Assembly (NCBI RefSeq): GCF_021531915.1
Contig: NZ_JAFBIV010000007.1
Location: 44,993 to 108,992, forward strand
DNA length: 64,000 nt
Direction of reading: 5' to 3'
Origin: Oscillibacter valericigenes
Lineage (GTDB): Bacteria; Bacillota; Clostridia; Oscillospirales; Oscillospiraceae
Shown: positions 50,132 to 58,478 of the stretch, piece after piece
How the letters are laid out: each line of letters begins with the position of its first letter
Position numbering within the stretch: position 1 is the stretch's first letter
Notes under the pieces: model-generated
Databases searched by the model: none
Told to the model about the DNA's origin: nothing
What the model saw: the letters and a program-made list of their open reading frames with translations, nothing else
Made by a program: the position numbers and the translations under genes

Positions 50132-51076
50132 ATGATCATATTAGACCTGGAATGGAACCGCGGCTACGACAAGACGCCGCTGGAAGAGATTTTGCAGATC
50201 GGCGCCGTGCGGCTGGACAGGCTGGGCGGAATGATCCAGGATACCTTCAGCGTCTTTGTCCACCCCTGCGTCCATAAAAAGCTGAACCGGACGGCCAAGC
50301 TCCTGCCGGAGCTGGACTCCGCTCTGCATTCCCCCTACGACTTTCCCACCGCCCTGCGGGCCTTTACGGACTGGTGCGACGAGGACACTGTGTTTGCCGA
50401 CTGGGGCGGTGACGACTTTGAGGTCCTGCGGCAGAACTGTGACTTCTGGAAGGTCCCGGCCCCCACCCCCTCCCAGCTCATCGACCTGCAAATGGCCTTC
50501 TCCCTGCGGCTGGGGACCAGTCAGGGCCTGGCGCTGTACCGGGCGGCGGAATACTGCGGGATTCCCGATTCCTTCACCTTCCACAACGCCTTAAACGACG
50601 CCGTTTACACCGCCATAGTCAGCGCCTGGATCGACAGCGAAGCCATGATGCTGCTGGCCCTGCCCAAGGAGATCCGCCGTCTGCAGAACACACCTGCCTT
50701 TCCGCCTCAGCCGGATCTGCAGGCAGGGCCCTACGGCTCTCTCCAGGCTGCTCTCAACGGCCGGGGCTGCCGCCGGCCCCACTGTCCCCTGTGCGGCGAG
50801 GCGGTGTGGGTCCGGCGCTGGTACTCGGAACAGCCGGACACCTACCTTTCGGACTTTCGCTGCAAGGCCCACGGCAGCTTTCTCTGCCGCCTGAGCCTGT
50901 CCCCCACAGAGAGCGGCCAGTGGCAGGGACGTCTGGCGGTACCGGAGGTGACTCCCGCCCTGCTGCGGGAATTCGACAGCGCCATCCGCGCCAAGTCCAT
51001 TCCCTGCAAGGCTTCCAAGCCCCGCAAGGACTTCCGCCGGCGGTACACACGCCGCAAAACAACTCCCGGCGCATAA
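50132..51076 (+). CDS. DEDDh 3'-5' exonuclease with an extra C-terminal Cys-containing region
   Basis: The N-terminal ~190 residues are a DnaQ-like exonuclease: ILDLEWNRG (Asp and Glu), DWGGDDFEVL (Asp) and FHNALNDAVYT (His and Asp) give the DEDDh set. This resembles KapD/ERI-1-type RNA exonucleases. After residue ~200 comes a region with CPLCGEAVWV and FRCKAHGSFLC, which may bind zinc, and a very basic tail ending RRRYTRRKTTPGA. I do not know this extension from a named family. The ATG of MIILDLEWN is preceded only by a weak site. The gene is 12 bp upstream of the HAD gene. Confidence 0.8.
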   Translation: MIILDLEWNRGYDKTPLEEILQIGAVRLDRLGGMIQDTFSVFVHPCVHKKLNRTAKLLPELDSALHSPYDFPTALRAFTDWCDEDTVFADWGGDDFEVLRQNCDFWKVPAPTPSQLIDLQMAFSLRLGTSQGLALYRAAEYCGIPDSFTFHNALNDAVYTAIVSAWIDSEAMMLLALPKEIRRLQNTPAFPPQPDLQAGPYGSLQAALNGRGCRRPHCPLCGEAVWVRRWYSEQPDTYLSDFRCKAHGSFLCRLSLSPTESGQWQGRLAVPEVTPALLREFDSAIRAKSIPCKASKPRKDFRRRYTRRKTTPGA

Positions 51077-51088
51077 GGAGGACCGCCC

Positions 51089-51916
51089 ATGGACATCAAA
51101 TGTATTGCTCTGGACCTGGACATGACCACCCTGGACCGGGAGGGCCGCCTGTCAGAGGAAAACCGACAGGCCCTGGAGTATGCCATTGGCAAAGGTGTCC
51201 ACATCATGATTGCCAGTGGTCGGTCCTTCGACTCTCTTCCTGCCGATGTTCTGGCAGTCCCGGGTATCGAATACGCCATCACCTCCAACGGCGCCGCTGT
51301 CTACCACATTCCCACCGGGTGCCGCATGATCGGATATATGCTGGAGCCCCATTCTGTCCGGGAGATCATGGCCCGCACGGCGGACCTGCCCCTGACCTAC
51401 GAGGCCTTTCTCGACGGTGTGGCCTACGCCGACGCCGGATATGTGCAGGACCCGGTGGCCCACGGGGCCGCTCCCCGGGCCATCCGCTATATCCAGACCA
51501 CCCGGCATCCGGAGGCTGACATCCGGGGCTTCATCCTGGGCCACTGCGACCAGCTGGACAGCCTGGATCTGATCACCGGGGCCCCGGAGCTGAAGGCCCG
51601 GACGGAGGACCTGCTGCGCAGGACCGTACCGGACATCTACGTCACCTCCTCTGTGCCCCAGCTCATTGAAATTTCCCACCGGAACGCCGGAAAGCACAGC
51701 GGCGTCCGCTTTGTGGCGGAGCTGCTGGGGCTCTCCCCTGCCCAGGTGGCCGCCTTCGGCGACGGGGACAACGATGCGGACATGCTCACCTATGTGGGCT
51801 GCGGCATCGCCGTGGAAAACGCCACGCCCGCCTGCCGCTCCGCCGCCCGGTACGTGACAGCCCGCCACGATCAGAACGGTGTTGCCCGCGGAATTTATGA
51901 TATTCTGCACATTTGA
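51089..51916 (+). CDS. Cof-type HAD-IIB phosphatase
   Basis: This 275-residue haloacid-dehalogenase hydrolase starts MDIKCIALDLDMTTLDREGRLS, where the two Asp of DLDMT are the nucleophile and general acid; SGRSFDSL holds motif II, and GDGDNDADML motif IV binds Mg. The IIB cap domain lies between. Relatives dephosphorylate sugar phosphates, FMN or PLP; the exact substrate is unknown. DMT in place of the usual DGT after the nucleophile is slightly unusual. It follows AAGGAGG. Confidence 0.9.
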   Translation: MDIKCIALDLDMTTLDREGRLSEENRQALEYAIGKGVHIMIASGRSFDSLPADVLAVPGIEYAITSNGAAVYHIPTGCRMIGYMLEPHSVREIMARTADLPLTYEAFLDGVAYADAGYVQDPVAHGAAPRAIRYIQTTRHPEADIRGFILGHCDQLDSLDLITGAPELKARTEDLLRRTVPDIYVTSSVPQLIEISHRNAGKHSGVRFVAELLGLSPAQVAAFGDGDNDADMLTYVGCGIAVENATPACRSAARYVTARHDQNGVARGIYDILHI

Positions 51917-51943
51917 ATGCAAAATTCGCTTCTTGTTTTCGGC

Positions 51944-51961
51944 AAAATATCCAAATATTTT
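51944..51961 (+). promoter_or_regulatory. Dyad upstream of the ACAD-EtfA-rubredoxin gene
   Basis: AAAATAT-CCAA-ATATTTT, a perfect 7+7 inverted repeat 53 bases before the -35. It could be an operator for a redox or fatty-acid regulator; it does not match a consensus I can name with confidence. Confidence 0.35.
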
Positions 51962-52013
51962 CCTGTGTGATTATGGTGTTCTCCAAAAGCAATCCGTATG
52001 TTGCAAATATCAC

Positions 52014-52041
52014 TTTACATGACTGCATACCATTTTATACT
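52014..52041 (+). promoter_or_regulatory. Promoter of the ACAD-EtfA-rubredoxin/flavodiiron operon
   Basis: TTTACA (52014-52019), 16-base spacer, TATACT (52036-52041). A small CCGGG/CCCGG hairpin lies in the leader near 52060-52082. Confidence 0.7.
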
Positions 52042-52106
52042 GAAATTGTAAATACCTTCCCGGGGGACGCAGTGCAGCCCGGAATCTGAAAAGGAGGAAC
52101 TCTACG

Positions 52107-54014
52107 ATGATGTATCAGACCACACAGGCACATGAAGAACTGCGGGCAAAGGTACGTGCCTTTGCAGAGGCGGAAGTGAAGCCCATCGCCTTCCTGCTGG
52201 ACCAGGAGAACCGCTTCCCCACAGAAGCTGTGAAAAAGATGGGCGAGCTTGGACTGATGGGCATCCCCTATGAGGCCAAGTACGGCGGCGCCGGACTGGA
52301 CGCCCTCAGCTATGCCATCGCCGTGGAGGAACTCTCCCGGGTGGACGGCGGCACCGGCGTCATTCTCTCTGCCCACACCTCCCTGGGCACCTATCCCATC
52401 TACGCCTTCGGCACCGAGGAGCAGAAGATGAAGTATCTGCCCGACCTGTGCTCCGGCCGCAAGGTGGGCGCTTTCGGCCTGACGGAGCCCAACGCCGGTT
52501 CCGATGCCGGCGGCACCGAGACCACCGCCGTGGACATGGGCGACCACTGGCTGCTGAACGGTGAGAAAATCTTCATCACCAACGGCGGCGAGGCGGACAC
52601 CTATGTGGTCTTTGCCGTCACCACGCCCGATATCGGCACCCGGGGTATCTCCGCTTTCATTGTGGAAAAGGGCTGGGAGGGCTTCACCTTTGAGCCCCAT
52701 TACGATAAAATGGGTATCCGGTCCTCCGCCACCTGCCAGCTGAACTTCAACAATGTGAAGATTCCCAAGGAGAACCTGCTGGGCAAGGAGGGCCAGGGCT
52801 TCAAGATTGCCATGAGTACGCTGGACGGCGGCCGCATCGGTATCGCGGCTCAGGCGCTGGGCATCGCCCAGGGCGCCTTCGAGGCGGCGGTGGAATATTC
52901 CAAGGAGCGCGTCCAGTTTGGCCGTCCCATCTGCCAGCAGCAGGTCATCGCCTTCAAGATCGCTGACATGGCCACCAAGCTCCGCTGCGCCCGCCTGCTG
53001 GTGTACAGCGCTGCGGACCTGAAGCAGGAGCATGCTCCCTACGGCATGGAGTCCGCCATGGCCAAGCAGTACGCCTCTGACATCGCCCTGGAGGTCACCA
53101 ATGACGCTCTCCAGATCTTCGGCGGCACCGGCTATCTGAAGGGCATGGAGGTAGAGCGGTTCTACCGCGACGCCAAGATCACCACCATTTACGAGGGCAC
53201 CAATGAGATCCAGCGGGTGGTCATCGCCTCCCACATCCTGGGCAAGGCCGGCAAGGCGGACCCCGCCCCCGCTCAGAAGCGCGGCCCCGAGACCGGCGAG
53301 CGCAAGAAGCAGATCCTGAAGGACGGCACCGCCCAGGAGCGTGTGGATGCTCTGGTGGCAGCGTTGAAGAAGGACGGCCACGACTTCACCGTGGGCATCC
53401 CCATGGACACCCCCATCTCTCAGGCGGAGCGGGTAGTCAGCGCCGGCAAGGGCATCGGTGAAAGAGAGAACATGAAGCTCATTGAAGACCTGGCCAAGGC
53501 CGCCGGCGCCGCCATTGGCTCCAGCCGTCCCGTGGCCGAGACCCTTCATTACGTCCCCCTTGACCGCTATGTGGGCATGTCTGGCCAGAAGTTCAAGGGC
53601 AACCTGTACATTGCCTGCGGCATCTCCGGTGCCGGTCAGCATTTGAAGGGCATCAAGGATGCCTCCACCATTGTGGCTATCAACATCGACCCGGGCGCCC
53701 GTATTTTCAAGAACTGCGACTACGGCATCGTGGGTGATGTGAATGAAATCCTGCCTCTGCTGACAGCGGCGCTGGACACCGGTGAAAAACAGCCGGCGCC
53801 CCCCATGAAGAAGATGAAGCGGGCTACGCCCAAGAAGGTCTCTCAGCCCAGGGCCCTGTATGTCTGCAACGGCTGCGGCTACGAGTACGATGTGCTCAAG
53901 GGCGATCCCGAAAACGACGTCAAGCCCGGCACCTCCTTCAAGGACCTGCCGGAAGGCTGGGTCTGCCCCCACTGCGGCGAGGAGCCCGGCCAGTTCATCG
54001 AAATCCAAGTTTAA
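52107..54014 (+). CDS. Three-domain fusion: acyl-CoA dehydrogenase, EtfA FAD domain and rubredoxin
   Basis: Residues 1-380 are a complete acyl-CoA dehydrogenase: FAD and substrate motifs [14 protein letters not shown] and [12 protein letters not shown], then [14 protein letters not shown] and the catalytic base Glu363 in IYEGTNEIQ. After a charged linker (about 380-425), residues 435-565 match the C-terminal FAD domain of Etf[49 protein letters not shown] and [15 protein letters not shown]. Residues 585-635 are a rubredoxin with Cys587/590 and Cys620/623. EtfA domain I is absent, and no etfB lies in the window. The ATG is nine bases after GGAGG. Electrons could pass FAD to FAD to Fe within one chain, probably on to the flavodiiron protein encoded 33 bp downstream. 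Confidence 0.93.
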   Translation: MMYQTTQAHEELRAKVRAFAEAEVKPIAFLLDQENRFPTEAVKKMGELGLMGIPYEAKYGGAGLDALSYAIAVEELSRVDGGTGVILSAHTSLGTYPIYAFGTEEQKMKYLPDLCSGRKVGAFGLTEPNAGSDAGGTETTAVDMGDHWLLNGEKIFITNGGEADTYVVFAVTTPDIGTRGISAFIVEKGWEGFTFEPHYDKMGIRSSATCQLNFNNVKIPKENLLGKEGQGFKIAMSTLDGGRIGIAAQALGIAQGAFEAAVEYSKERVQFGRPICQQQVIAFKIADMATKLRCARLLVYSAADLKQEHAPYGMESAMAKQYASDIALEVTNDALQIFGGTGYLKGMEVERFYRDAKITTIYEGTNEIQRVVIASHILGKAGKADPAPAQKRGPETGERKKQILKDGTAQERVDALVAALKKDGHDFTVGIPMDTPISQAERVVSAGKGIGERENMKLIEDLAKAAGAAIGSSRPVAETLHYVPLDRYVGMSGQKFKGNLYIACGISGAGQHLKGIKDASTIVAINIDPGARIFKNCDYGIVGDVNEILPLLTAALDTGEKQPAPPMKKMKRATPKKVSQPRALYVCNGCGYEYDVLKGDPENDVKPGTSFKDLPEGWVCPHCGEEPGQFIEIQV

Positions 54015-54047
54015 GGCATCCGCCTGAATATACAAGGAGGTTTCACC

Positions 54048-55253
54048 ATGTACAATGTCCGTAAAGTCACTGACGACCTGTATTGGGTAGGTGCCAATGA
54101 CCATCGTCTGTCCCTGTTTGAGAATATCCATCCCCTCTACCACGGCGTCAGCTACAACTCCTATCTGCTTCTGGACGAAAAAACCGTCCTGTTTGACACC
54201 GCCGACTGGGCTGTGGGCCGTCAGTTCATTGAAAACGTGAAAGCGGTCCTGGACGGCCGTCCCCTGGACTATCTGGTCATCAACCATGTGGAGCCGGACC
54301 ACGCCTCCTCCATTGAGGAGATCCTGCTGCGCTGGCCCCAAGTGAAGATCATCACCACCCCCAAGGCGGTCATTTTGCTGCGCCAGTTCGGCTACCCCCT
54401 GGAAGCTGATCAGGTGGAGGAAGTCCGGGAGGGCGACAGCCGCTGCTTCGGCAAGCACACCGTCGTCTTCGCCATGGCCCCCATGGTCCACTGGCCCGAG
54501 GCCATGGTGTCCTTCGACACCACCAACGGCGTCCTCTTCTCCGCCGACGCCTTCGGCTCCTTCCGGGCTCTGGACGGCAAGCTCTTTGCCGACGAGTTTG
54601 ACTTTGACCGGGAGTGGCTGGATGACGCCCGCCGCTACTACACCAACATCGTGGGCAAATACGGTCCCCAGGTGCAGGCCCTGCTGAAGAAGGCCTCCAA
54701 TCTGGATATTCAGTACATCTGCCCCCTCCACGGTCCCGTGTGGCGGAAGGACCTTGGCTACATCATCGACAAATACGTCCACTGGAGCACCTACGAGCCG
54801 GAGGAAAAGGGCGTCATGATCGTCTACGCCTCCATGTACGGCAACACGGAGACCGCCGCCGAAGTGCTGGCCTCCAAGCTGGCGGACCGGGGCGTCACCA
54901 ACACCCGGCTGTATGATGTTTCCAGCACCCATGTCAGCTACCTGATCTCCGATCTCTTCAAATACAGCCATCTGGTTCTGGCCTCTGTCACTTACAACCT
55001 GGGCATCTTTCCGCCCATGCACAACTTCCTGGCGGACATGAAGGCCCTGAACCTGCAGAAGCGCACCTGTGCCATTCTGGAGAATGGCTCCTGGGCTCCC
55101 CGCTCCGGCGGTCTCATGCGGGAGTGCCTGGAGGGTATGAAGAACATGACCATCCTGGACGAAGGTCTGACTCTGTCCTCCGCCCTCCACGGCCAGAACC
55201 TTCCCGATCTGGACGCCATCGCCGACGCCATCGCCGCCTCTGTCAACGGCTGA
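54048..55253 (+). CDS. fprA: Flavodiiron protein (A-type flavoprotein, FprA/ROO type)
   Basis: Flavodiiron proteins reduce O2 to water or NO to N2O without making reactive oxygen species, and usually take electrons from rubredoxin. The 401-residue protein has the metallo-beta-lactamase-like domain with di-iron ligands His80, Glu82, Asp84 and His85 (NHVEPDHASS), His148 (VHWPEAM), Asp167 and a later His in CPLHGPVW. A flavodoxin domain follows (VYASMYGNTETAAEVLA, about 258-401). It has no fused rubredoxin of its own; the preceding gene supplies one. A strong terminator follows. Confidence 0.95.
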   Translation: MYNVRKVTDDLYWVGANDHRLSLFENIHPLYHGVSYNSYLLLDEKTVLFDTADWAVGRQFIENVKAVLDGRPLDYLVINHVEPDHASSIEEILLRWPQVKIITTPKAVILLRQFGYPLEADQVEEVREGDSRCFGKHTVVFAMAPMVHWPEAMVSFDTTNGVLFSADAFGSFRALDGKLFADEFDFDREWLDDARRYYTNIVGKYGPQVQALLKKASNLDIQYICPLHGPVWRKDLGYIIDKYVHWSTYEPEEKGVMIVYASMYGNTETAAEVLASKLADRGVTNTRLYDVSSTHVSYLISDLFKYSHLVLASVTYNLGIFPPMHNFLADMKALNLQKRTCAILENGSWAPRSGGLMRECLEGMKNMTILDEGLTLSSALHGQNLPDLDAIADAIAASVNG

Positions 55254-55285
55254 TGACATCCCCTGTTTTTTCCATCCCCTTTCCA

Positions 55286-55328
55286 AAGGATACCGGCGCG
55301 GGAGCCTCTCCCGCGCCGGTATCCTTTT
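55286..55328 (+). terminator. Terminator of the ACAD/flavodiiron operon
   Basis: Perfect 16-bp arms (55288-55303/55309-55324) with loop GCCTC, followed by TTTT. Confidence 0.92.
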
Positions 55329-55358
55329 ATCTGTCTATTGATGGAACCCACAAAAATT

Positions 55359-55413
55359 TTTCTATATTTAGTCGCATTTGCCACTCGTATATCCATATAT
55401 TGTGTAGTATAAT
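55359..55413 (+). promoter_or_regulatory. Tandem NrdR-like boxes and -10 upstream of nrdD
   Basis: Box 1 at 55359-55374 (TTTCTATATTTAGTCG) and box 2 at 55390-55405 (TATCCATATATTGTGT) match the NrdR consensus ACACWATATATWGTGT at about 10 and 12 of 16 positions, and start 31 bases apart, the usual three-turn spacing. A TATAAT (55408-55413) follows box 2 directly; no good -35 is seen. NrdR binding here would block transcription. Confidence 0.65.
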
Positions 55414-55474
55414 GAGCTCACTGCAATAGATATGGTGCGGCCCGGCCGCCCGAACACGATATGGAGGAAGCAGC

Positions 55475-57673
55475 ATGAACGTCATCAAGAGAAACGGGAC
55501 CGAGGTCGTTTTTGATATTGAAAAGATCGTGGCAGCCATCAGCAAGGCCAACGCCAGCGTGGATGAGAAGGCCCGCATGACCCCCCTGCAGCTGCAGCGC
55601 ATCGCGGAATTCGTGGAGCTGAGCTGCCTGAAAATGAACCGCGCTCCCTCTGTGGAGGAGATTCAGGACCTGGTGGAGTATCAGATCATGGCCCATGGTG
55701 CCTATGAGGTGGCCAAGAATTATGTCACCTACCGCTATACCCGCTCCCTGGTCCGCAAGAGCAACACCACTGACGAGAAGATCCTGAGCCTGATTGAGTG
55801 CTGCAACGAGGAGGCCAAGCAGGAGAACTCCAACAAGAACCCCATCGTCAACTCCACCCAGCGGGACTATATGGCCGGTGAGGTCTCCCGTGACCTCAGT
55901 GAGCGCCTGCTGCTGCCTCCCGACATCGTGGAGGCCCACCGGGAGGGTATCATCCATTTCCACGACTCCGACTACTATGCTCAGCACATGCACAACTGCG
56001 ACCTGGTGAATCTGGAGGACATGCTCCAGAACGGCACTGTCATCACCGGCACGCTCATTGAGCGCCCCCACAGCTTCTCCACCGCCTGCAACATCGCCAC
56101 CCAGATCATCGCCCAGGTGGCCTCCAACCAGTACGGCGGCCAGTCAATCTCTCTGGCCCATCTGGCTCCCTTTGTGGACGTGAGCCGGAAGAAGCTGCGG
56201 AGAGTTGTGGAGCAGGAGATGGCTGCCATCGGTATCGACCCCGGCGAGGAGAAGCTCTCCGAGCTGGTGGAGGCCCGTCTGCGGGACGAGGTCCGCCGTG
56301 GCGTCCAGACCATCCAGTATCAGGTGCTGACCCTGCTGACCACCAACGGACAGGCCCCCTTCGTGACTGTGTTCATGTATCTGGGCGAGGCCAAGAACGA
56401 GCAGGAGAAGAAGGACTTGGCCCTCATCATCGAGGAGACGCTGGAGCAGCGCTACCAGGGCGTCAAGAACGAGGACGGCGTGTGGATCACTCCCGCCTTC
56501 CCCAAGCTCATCTATGTGCTGGAGGAGGACAACATCCACGAGGGCGCCCCCTACTGGTATCTGACGGAGCTGGCCGCCAAGTGCACCGCCCGCCGCATGG
56601 TGCCTGACTACATCTCCGAGAAGAAGATGCTGGAGCTGAAGGGCGACGTGTACACCTGCATGGGCTGCCGCTCCTTCCTGACCCCCGACCGCTTCACCGA
56701 CGCCGGCATCGGCAACATCGCCAACGCCGGCAACTACGAGCCGGGCAAGCACAAGTACTACGGCCGCTTCAACCAGGGCGTGGTCACCATCAACCTGCCG
56801 GATGTAGCGCTCTCCTCCGGCGGCAACACAGAGAAGTTCTGGAGCATCTTTGAAGAACGGCTGGAGCTGTGCCACCGGGCCCTGCGCTGCCGCCATGAGC
56901 GCCTGAAAGGCACCGTCTCCGACGTGGCCCCCATCCTGTGGCAGTACGGCGCTCTGGCCCGTCTGGAGAAGGGTGAGGTCATCGACAAGCTGCTCTACGA
57001 CGGCTACTCCACCATCTCCCTGGGCTACGCCGGTCTCTATGAGTGCGTGAAGTACATGACCGGCAAGAGCCACACCGACCCGGAGGCCACTCCCTTCGCC
57101 CTGAGCATCATGCAGAAGATGAACGACAAGTGCAAGGAGTGGAAGACGGCGGAGAACATCGACTACTCCCTGTACGGCACCCCGTTGGAGTCCACCACCT
57201 ACAAGTTTGCCAAGTGCCTGCAGAAACGCTTCGGCATCATCCCCGGCATCACCGACAAGGGCTATATCACCAACAGCTACCACGTCCACGTCACGGAGGA
57301 GATCGACGCCTTCACCAAGCTGAAGTTCGAAGCCCAGTTCCAGCACCTCTCCCCCGGCGGTGCTATCAGCTACGTGGAAGTGCCCGATATGCAGAACAAC
57401 ATCCCCGCGGTCCTGCAGGTGATGAAGTTCATCTACGACAACATCATCTACGCCGAGCTGAACACCAAGAGCGATTACTGTCAGGTCTGCGGCTGGGACG
57501 GCGAGATCCAGATTTCTGAGGAAAACGGCAAGCTGGTCTGGAAATGTCCCAAGTGCGGCAACACCGATCAGAGCAAGATGAATGTGGCCCGCCGTACCTG
57601 CGGCTACATCGGCACCCAGTTCTGGAACCAGGGCCGTACCCAGGAGATCCGCGACCGGGTCCTGCACCTGTAA
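55475..57673 (+). CDS. nrdD: Anaerobic (class III) ribonucleoside-triphosphate reductase
   Basis: NrdD makes dNTPs from NTPs using a glycyl radical, only in the absence of oxygen. The 732-residue protein begins with an ATP-cone (MNVIKRNGTEVVFDIEKIVAAIS), followed by the barrel domain, a C-terminal zinc site (CQVCGWDG and CPKCGNTD) and the radical loop RRTCGYIGTQFW, whose Gly carries the radical. The activase gene nrdG is 5 kb further on, separated by the hydrogenase genes, which is less usual than adjacent nrdD-nrdG. GGAGGAAGCAGC precedes the ATG. Confidence 0.97.
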   Translation: MNVIKRNGTEVVFDIEKIVAAISKANASVDEKARMTPLQLQRIAEFVELSCLKMNRAPSVEEIQDLVEYQIMAHGAYEVAKNYVTYRYTRSLVRKSNTTDEKILSLIECCNEEAKQENSNKNPIVNSTQRDYMAGEVSRDLSERLLLPPDIVEAHREGIIHFHDSDYYAQHMHNCDLVNLEDMLQNGTVITGTLIERPHSFSTACNIATQIIAQVASNQYGGQSISLAHLAPFVDVSRKKLRRVVEQEMAAIGIDPGEEKLSELVEARLRDEVRRGVQTIQYQVLTLLTTNGQAPFVTVFMYLGEAKNEQEKKDLALIIEETLEQRYQGVKNEDGVWITPAFPKLIYVLEEDNIHEGAPYWYLTELAAKCTARRMVPDYISEKKMLELKGDVYTCMGCRSFLTPDRFTDAGIGNIANAGNYEPGKHKYYGRFNQGVVTINLPDVALSSGGNTEKFWSIFEERLELCHRALRCRHERLKGTVSDVAPILWQYGALARLEKGEVIDKLLYDGYSTISLGYAGLYECVKYMTGKSHTDPEATPFALSIMQKMNDKCKEWKTAENIDYSLYGTPLESTTYKFAKCLQKRFGIIPGITDKGYITNSYHVHVTEEIDAFTKLKFEAQFQHLSPGGAISYVEVPDMQNNIPAVLQVMKFIYDNIIYAELNTKSDYCQVCGWDGEIQISEENGKLVWKCPKCGNTDQSKMNVARRTCGYIGTQFWNQGRTQEIRDRVLHL

Positions 57674-57679
57674 ACAGTA

Positions 57680-57718
57680 TAAAAATGAGGTCATCCCAAG
57701 GGATGACCTCATTTTTAT
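57680..57718. terminator. Bidirectional terminator between nrdD and the cyclophilin gene
   Basis: AATGAGGTCATCC/GGATGACCTCATT arms (57684-57696/57701-57713), loop CAAG, A-run and T-run on the two sides. Confidence 0.92.
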
Positions 57719-57719
57719 T

Positions 57720-58346
57720 TTATGCTTCCCGGATGGTAATGGAGTCGATCACCGGCTGGGCCTCCGCCGGAATGGTGCCGTTATTGTCCACAGGTTTTGC
57801 CTCTTTGCAGACCTGATCCACCACATCCATGCCCTCGGTCACATAGCCAAAGGCGGCATACTGGCCGTCCAGAAAGGTGCTGTCCTCATGGACGATGAAG
57901 AACTGGGAGCTGGCGCTGTCGAAAGGCTGCGCCCGGGCCATGGAGATGGCGCCCCTGGTGTGGGACAGGGGATTCCCGATGCCGTTGGCGGAAAACTCGC
58001 CGGTAATGGTCCGGTCACTGCCGCCGGTGCCGTTGCCGTTGGGATCGCCGCCCTGCATCATGAAGCCTTCCATGATGCGGTGGAAGGTCAGGCCGTCATA
58101 AAAACCGTCCTTTGCCAGCGTAATAAAATTCTCCACCGTCTCCGGAGCCGCTTCGCCGCACAGTGCCACGGTGATGGTCCCATAGTCCCGGACGGCAATA
58201 TCCGCATAGGCGGTCACCTTCTGCTCTGCGTCGGCGGTCTCAGGTTCCGTCTCCTTGGTAGCCTCCGCCTCCTGCTTCTGCCCACAGCCACACAGCAGGC
58301 ACAGGGCCATGACAGCTGCCAGCAGTGCGCTCTTCTTCAATTTCAT
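57720..58346 (-). CDS. Cyclophilin-type peptidyl-prolyl isomerase lipoprotein
   Basis: The start MKLKKSALLAAVMALCLLCGC follows AAGGAGTATCAGC; the lipobox LLCGC predicts a lipoprotein anchored outside the membrane. After a Glu/Thr-rich linker comes a cyclophilin domain: TFHRIMEGFMMQGGDP (active-site Arg), SQFFIVHED and AFGYVTEGMDVVD. It is 208 residues. It would speed folding of exported proteins. It is convergent with nrdD and separated from hydA by a terminator. Confidence 0.93.
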   Translation of the reverse strand: MKLKKSALLAAVMALCLLCGCGQKQEAEATKETEPETADAEQKVTAYADIAVRDYGTITVALCGEAAPETVENFITLAKDGFYDGLTFHRIMEGFMMQGGDPNGNGTGGSDRTITGEFSANGIGNPLSHTRGAISMARAQPFDSASSQFFIVHEDSTFLDGQYAAFGYVTEGMDVVDQVCKEAKPVDNNGTIPAEAQPVIDSITIREA

Positions 58347-58423
58347 GCTGATACTCCTTCTGTTGTAGATTTGCAAGTCTGTATTGTACCACACCCGCTC
58401 TGCCGAAACAACCAAAAGCCAGC

Positions 58424-58455
58424 AAAAAGCCCCGGGCAATAGCCCGGGGCTTTTT
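58424..58455 (-). terminator. Terminator of the hydrogenase operon
   Basis: GCCCCGGGC/GCCCGGGGC arms (58429-58437/58442-58450) with A/T runs on both sides, 24 bp past the hydA stop. Confidence 0.9.
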
Positions 58456-58478
58456 CAGCAAATATGCTGGGGATGTGT

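Noticed and set aside
52035..55286. An unbroken 1083-codon open frame antisense to the ACAD fusion and fprA
   Set aside because: The sense strand carries clear domains in both genes, and the antisense translation is rich in His, Gly and Val with no recognisable motif. Such long antisense frames arise from GC-ending codons.
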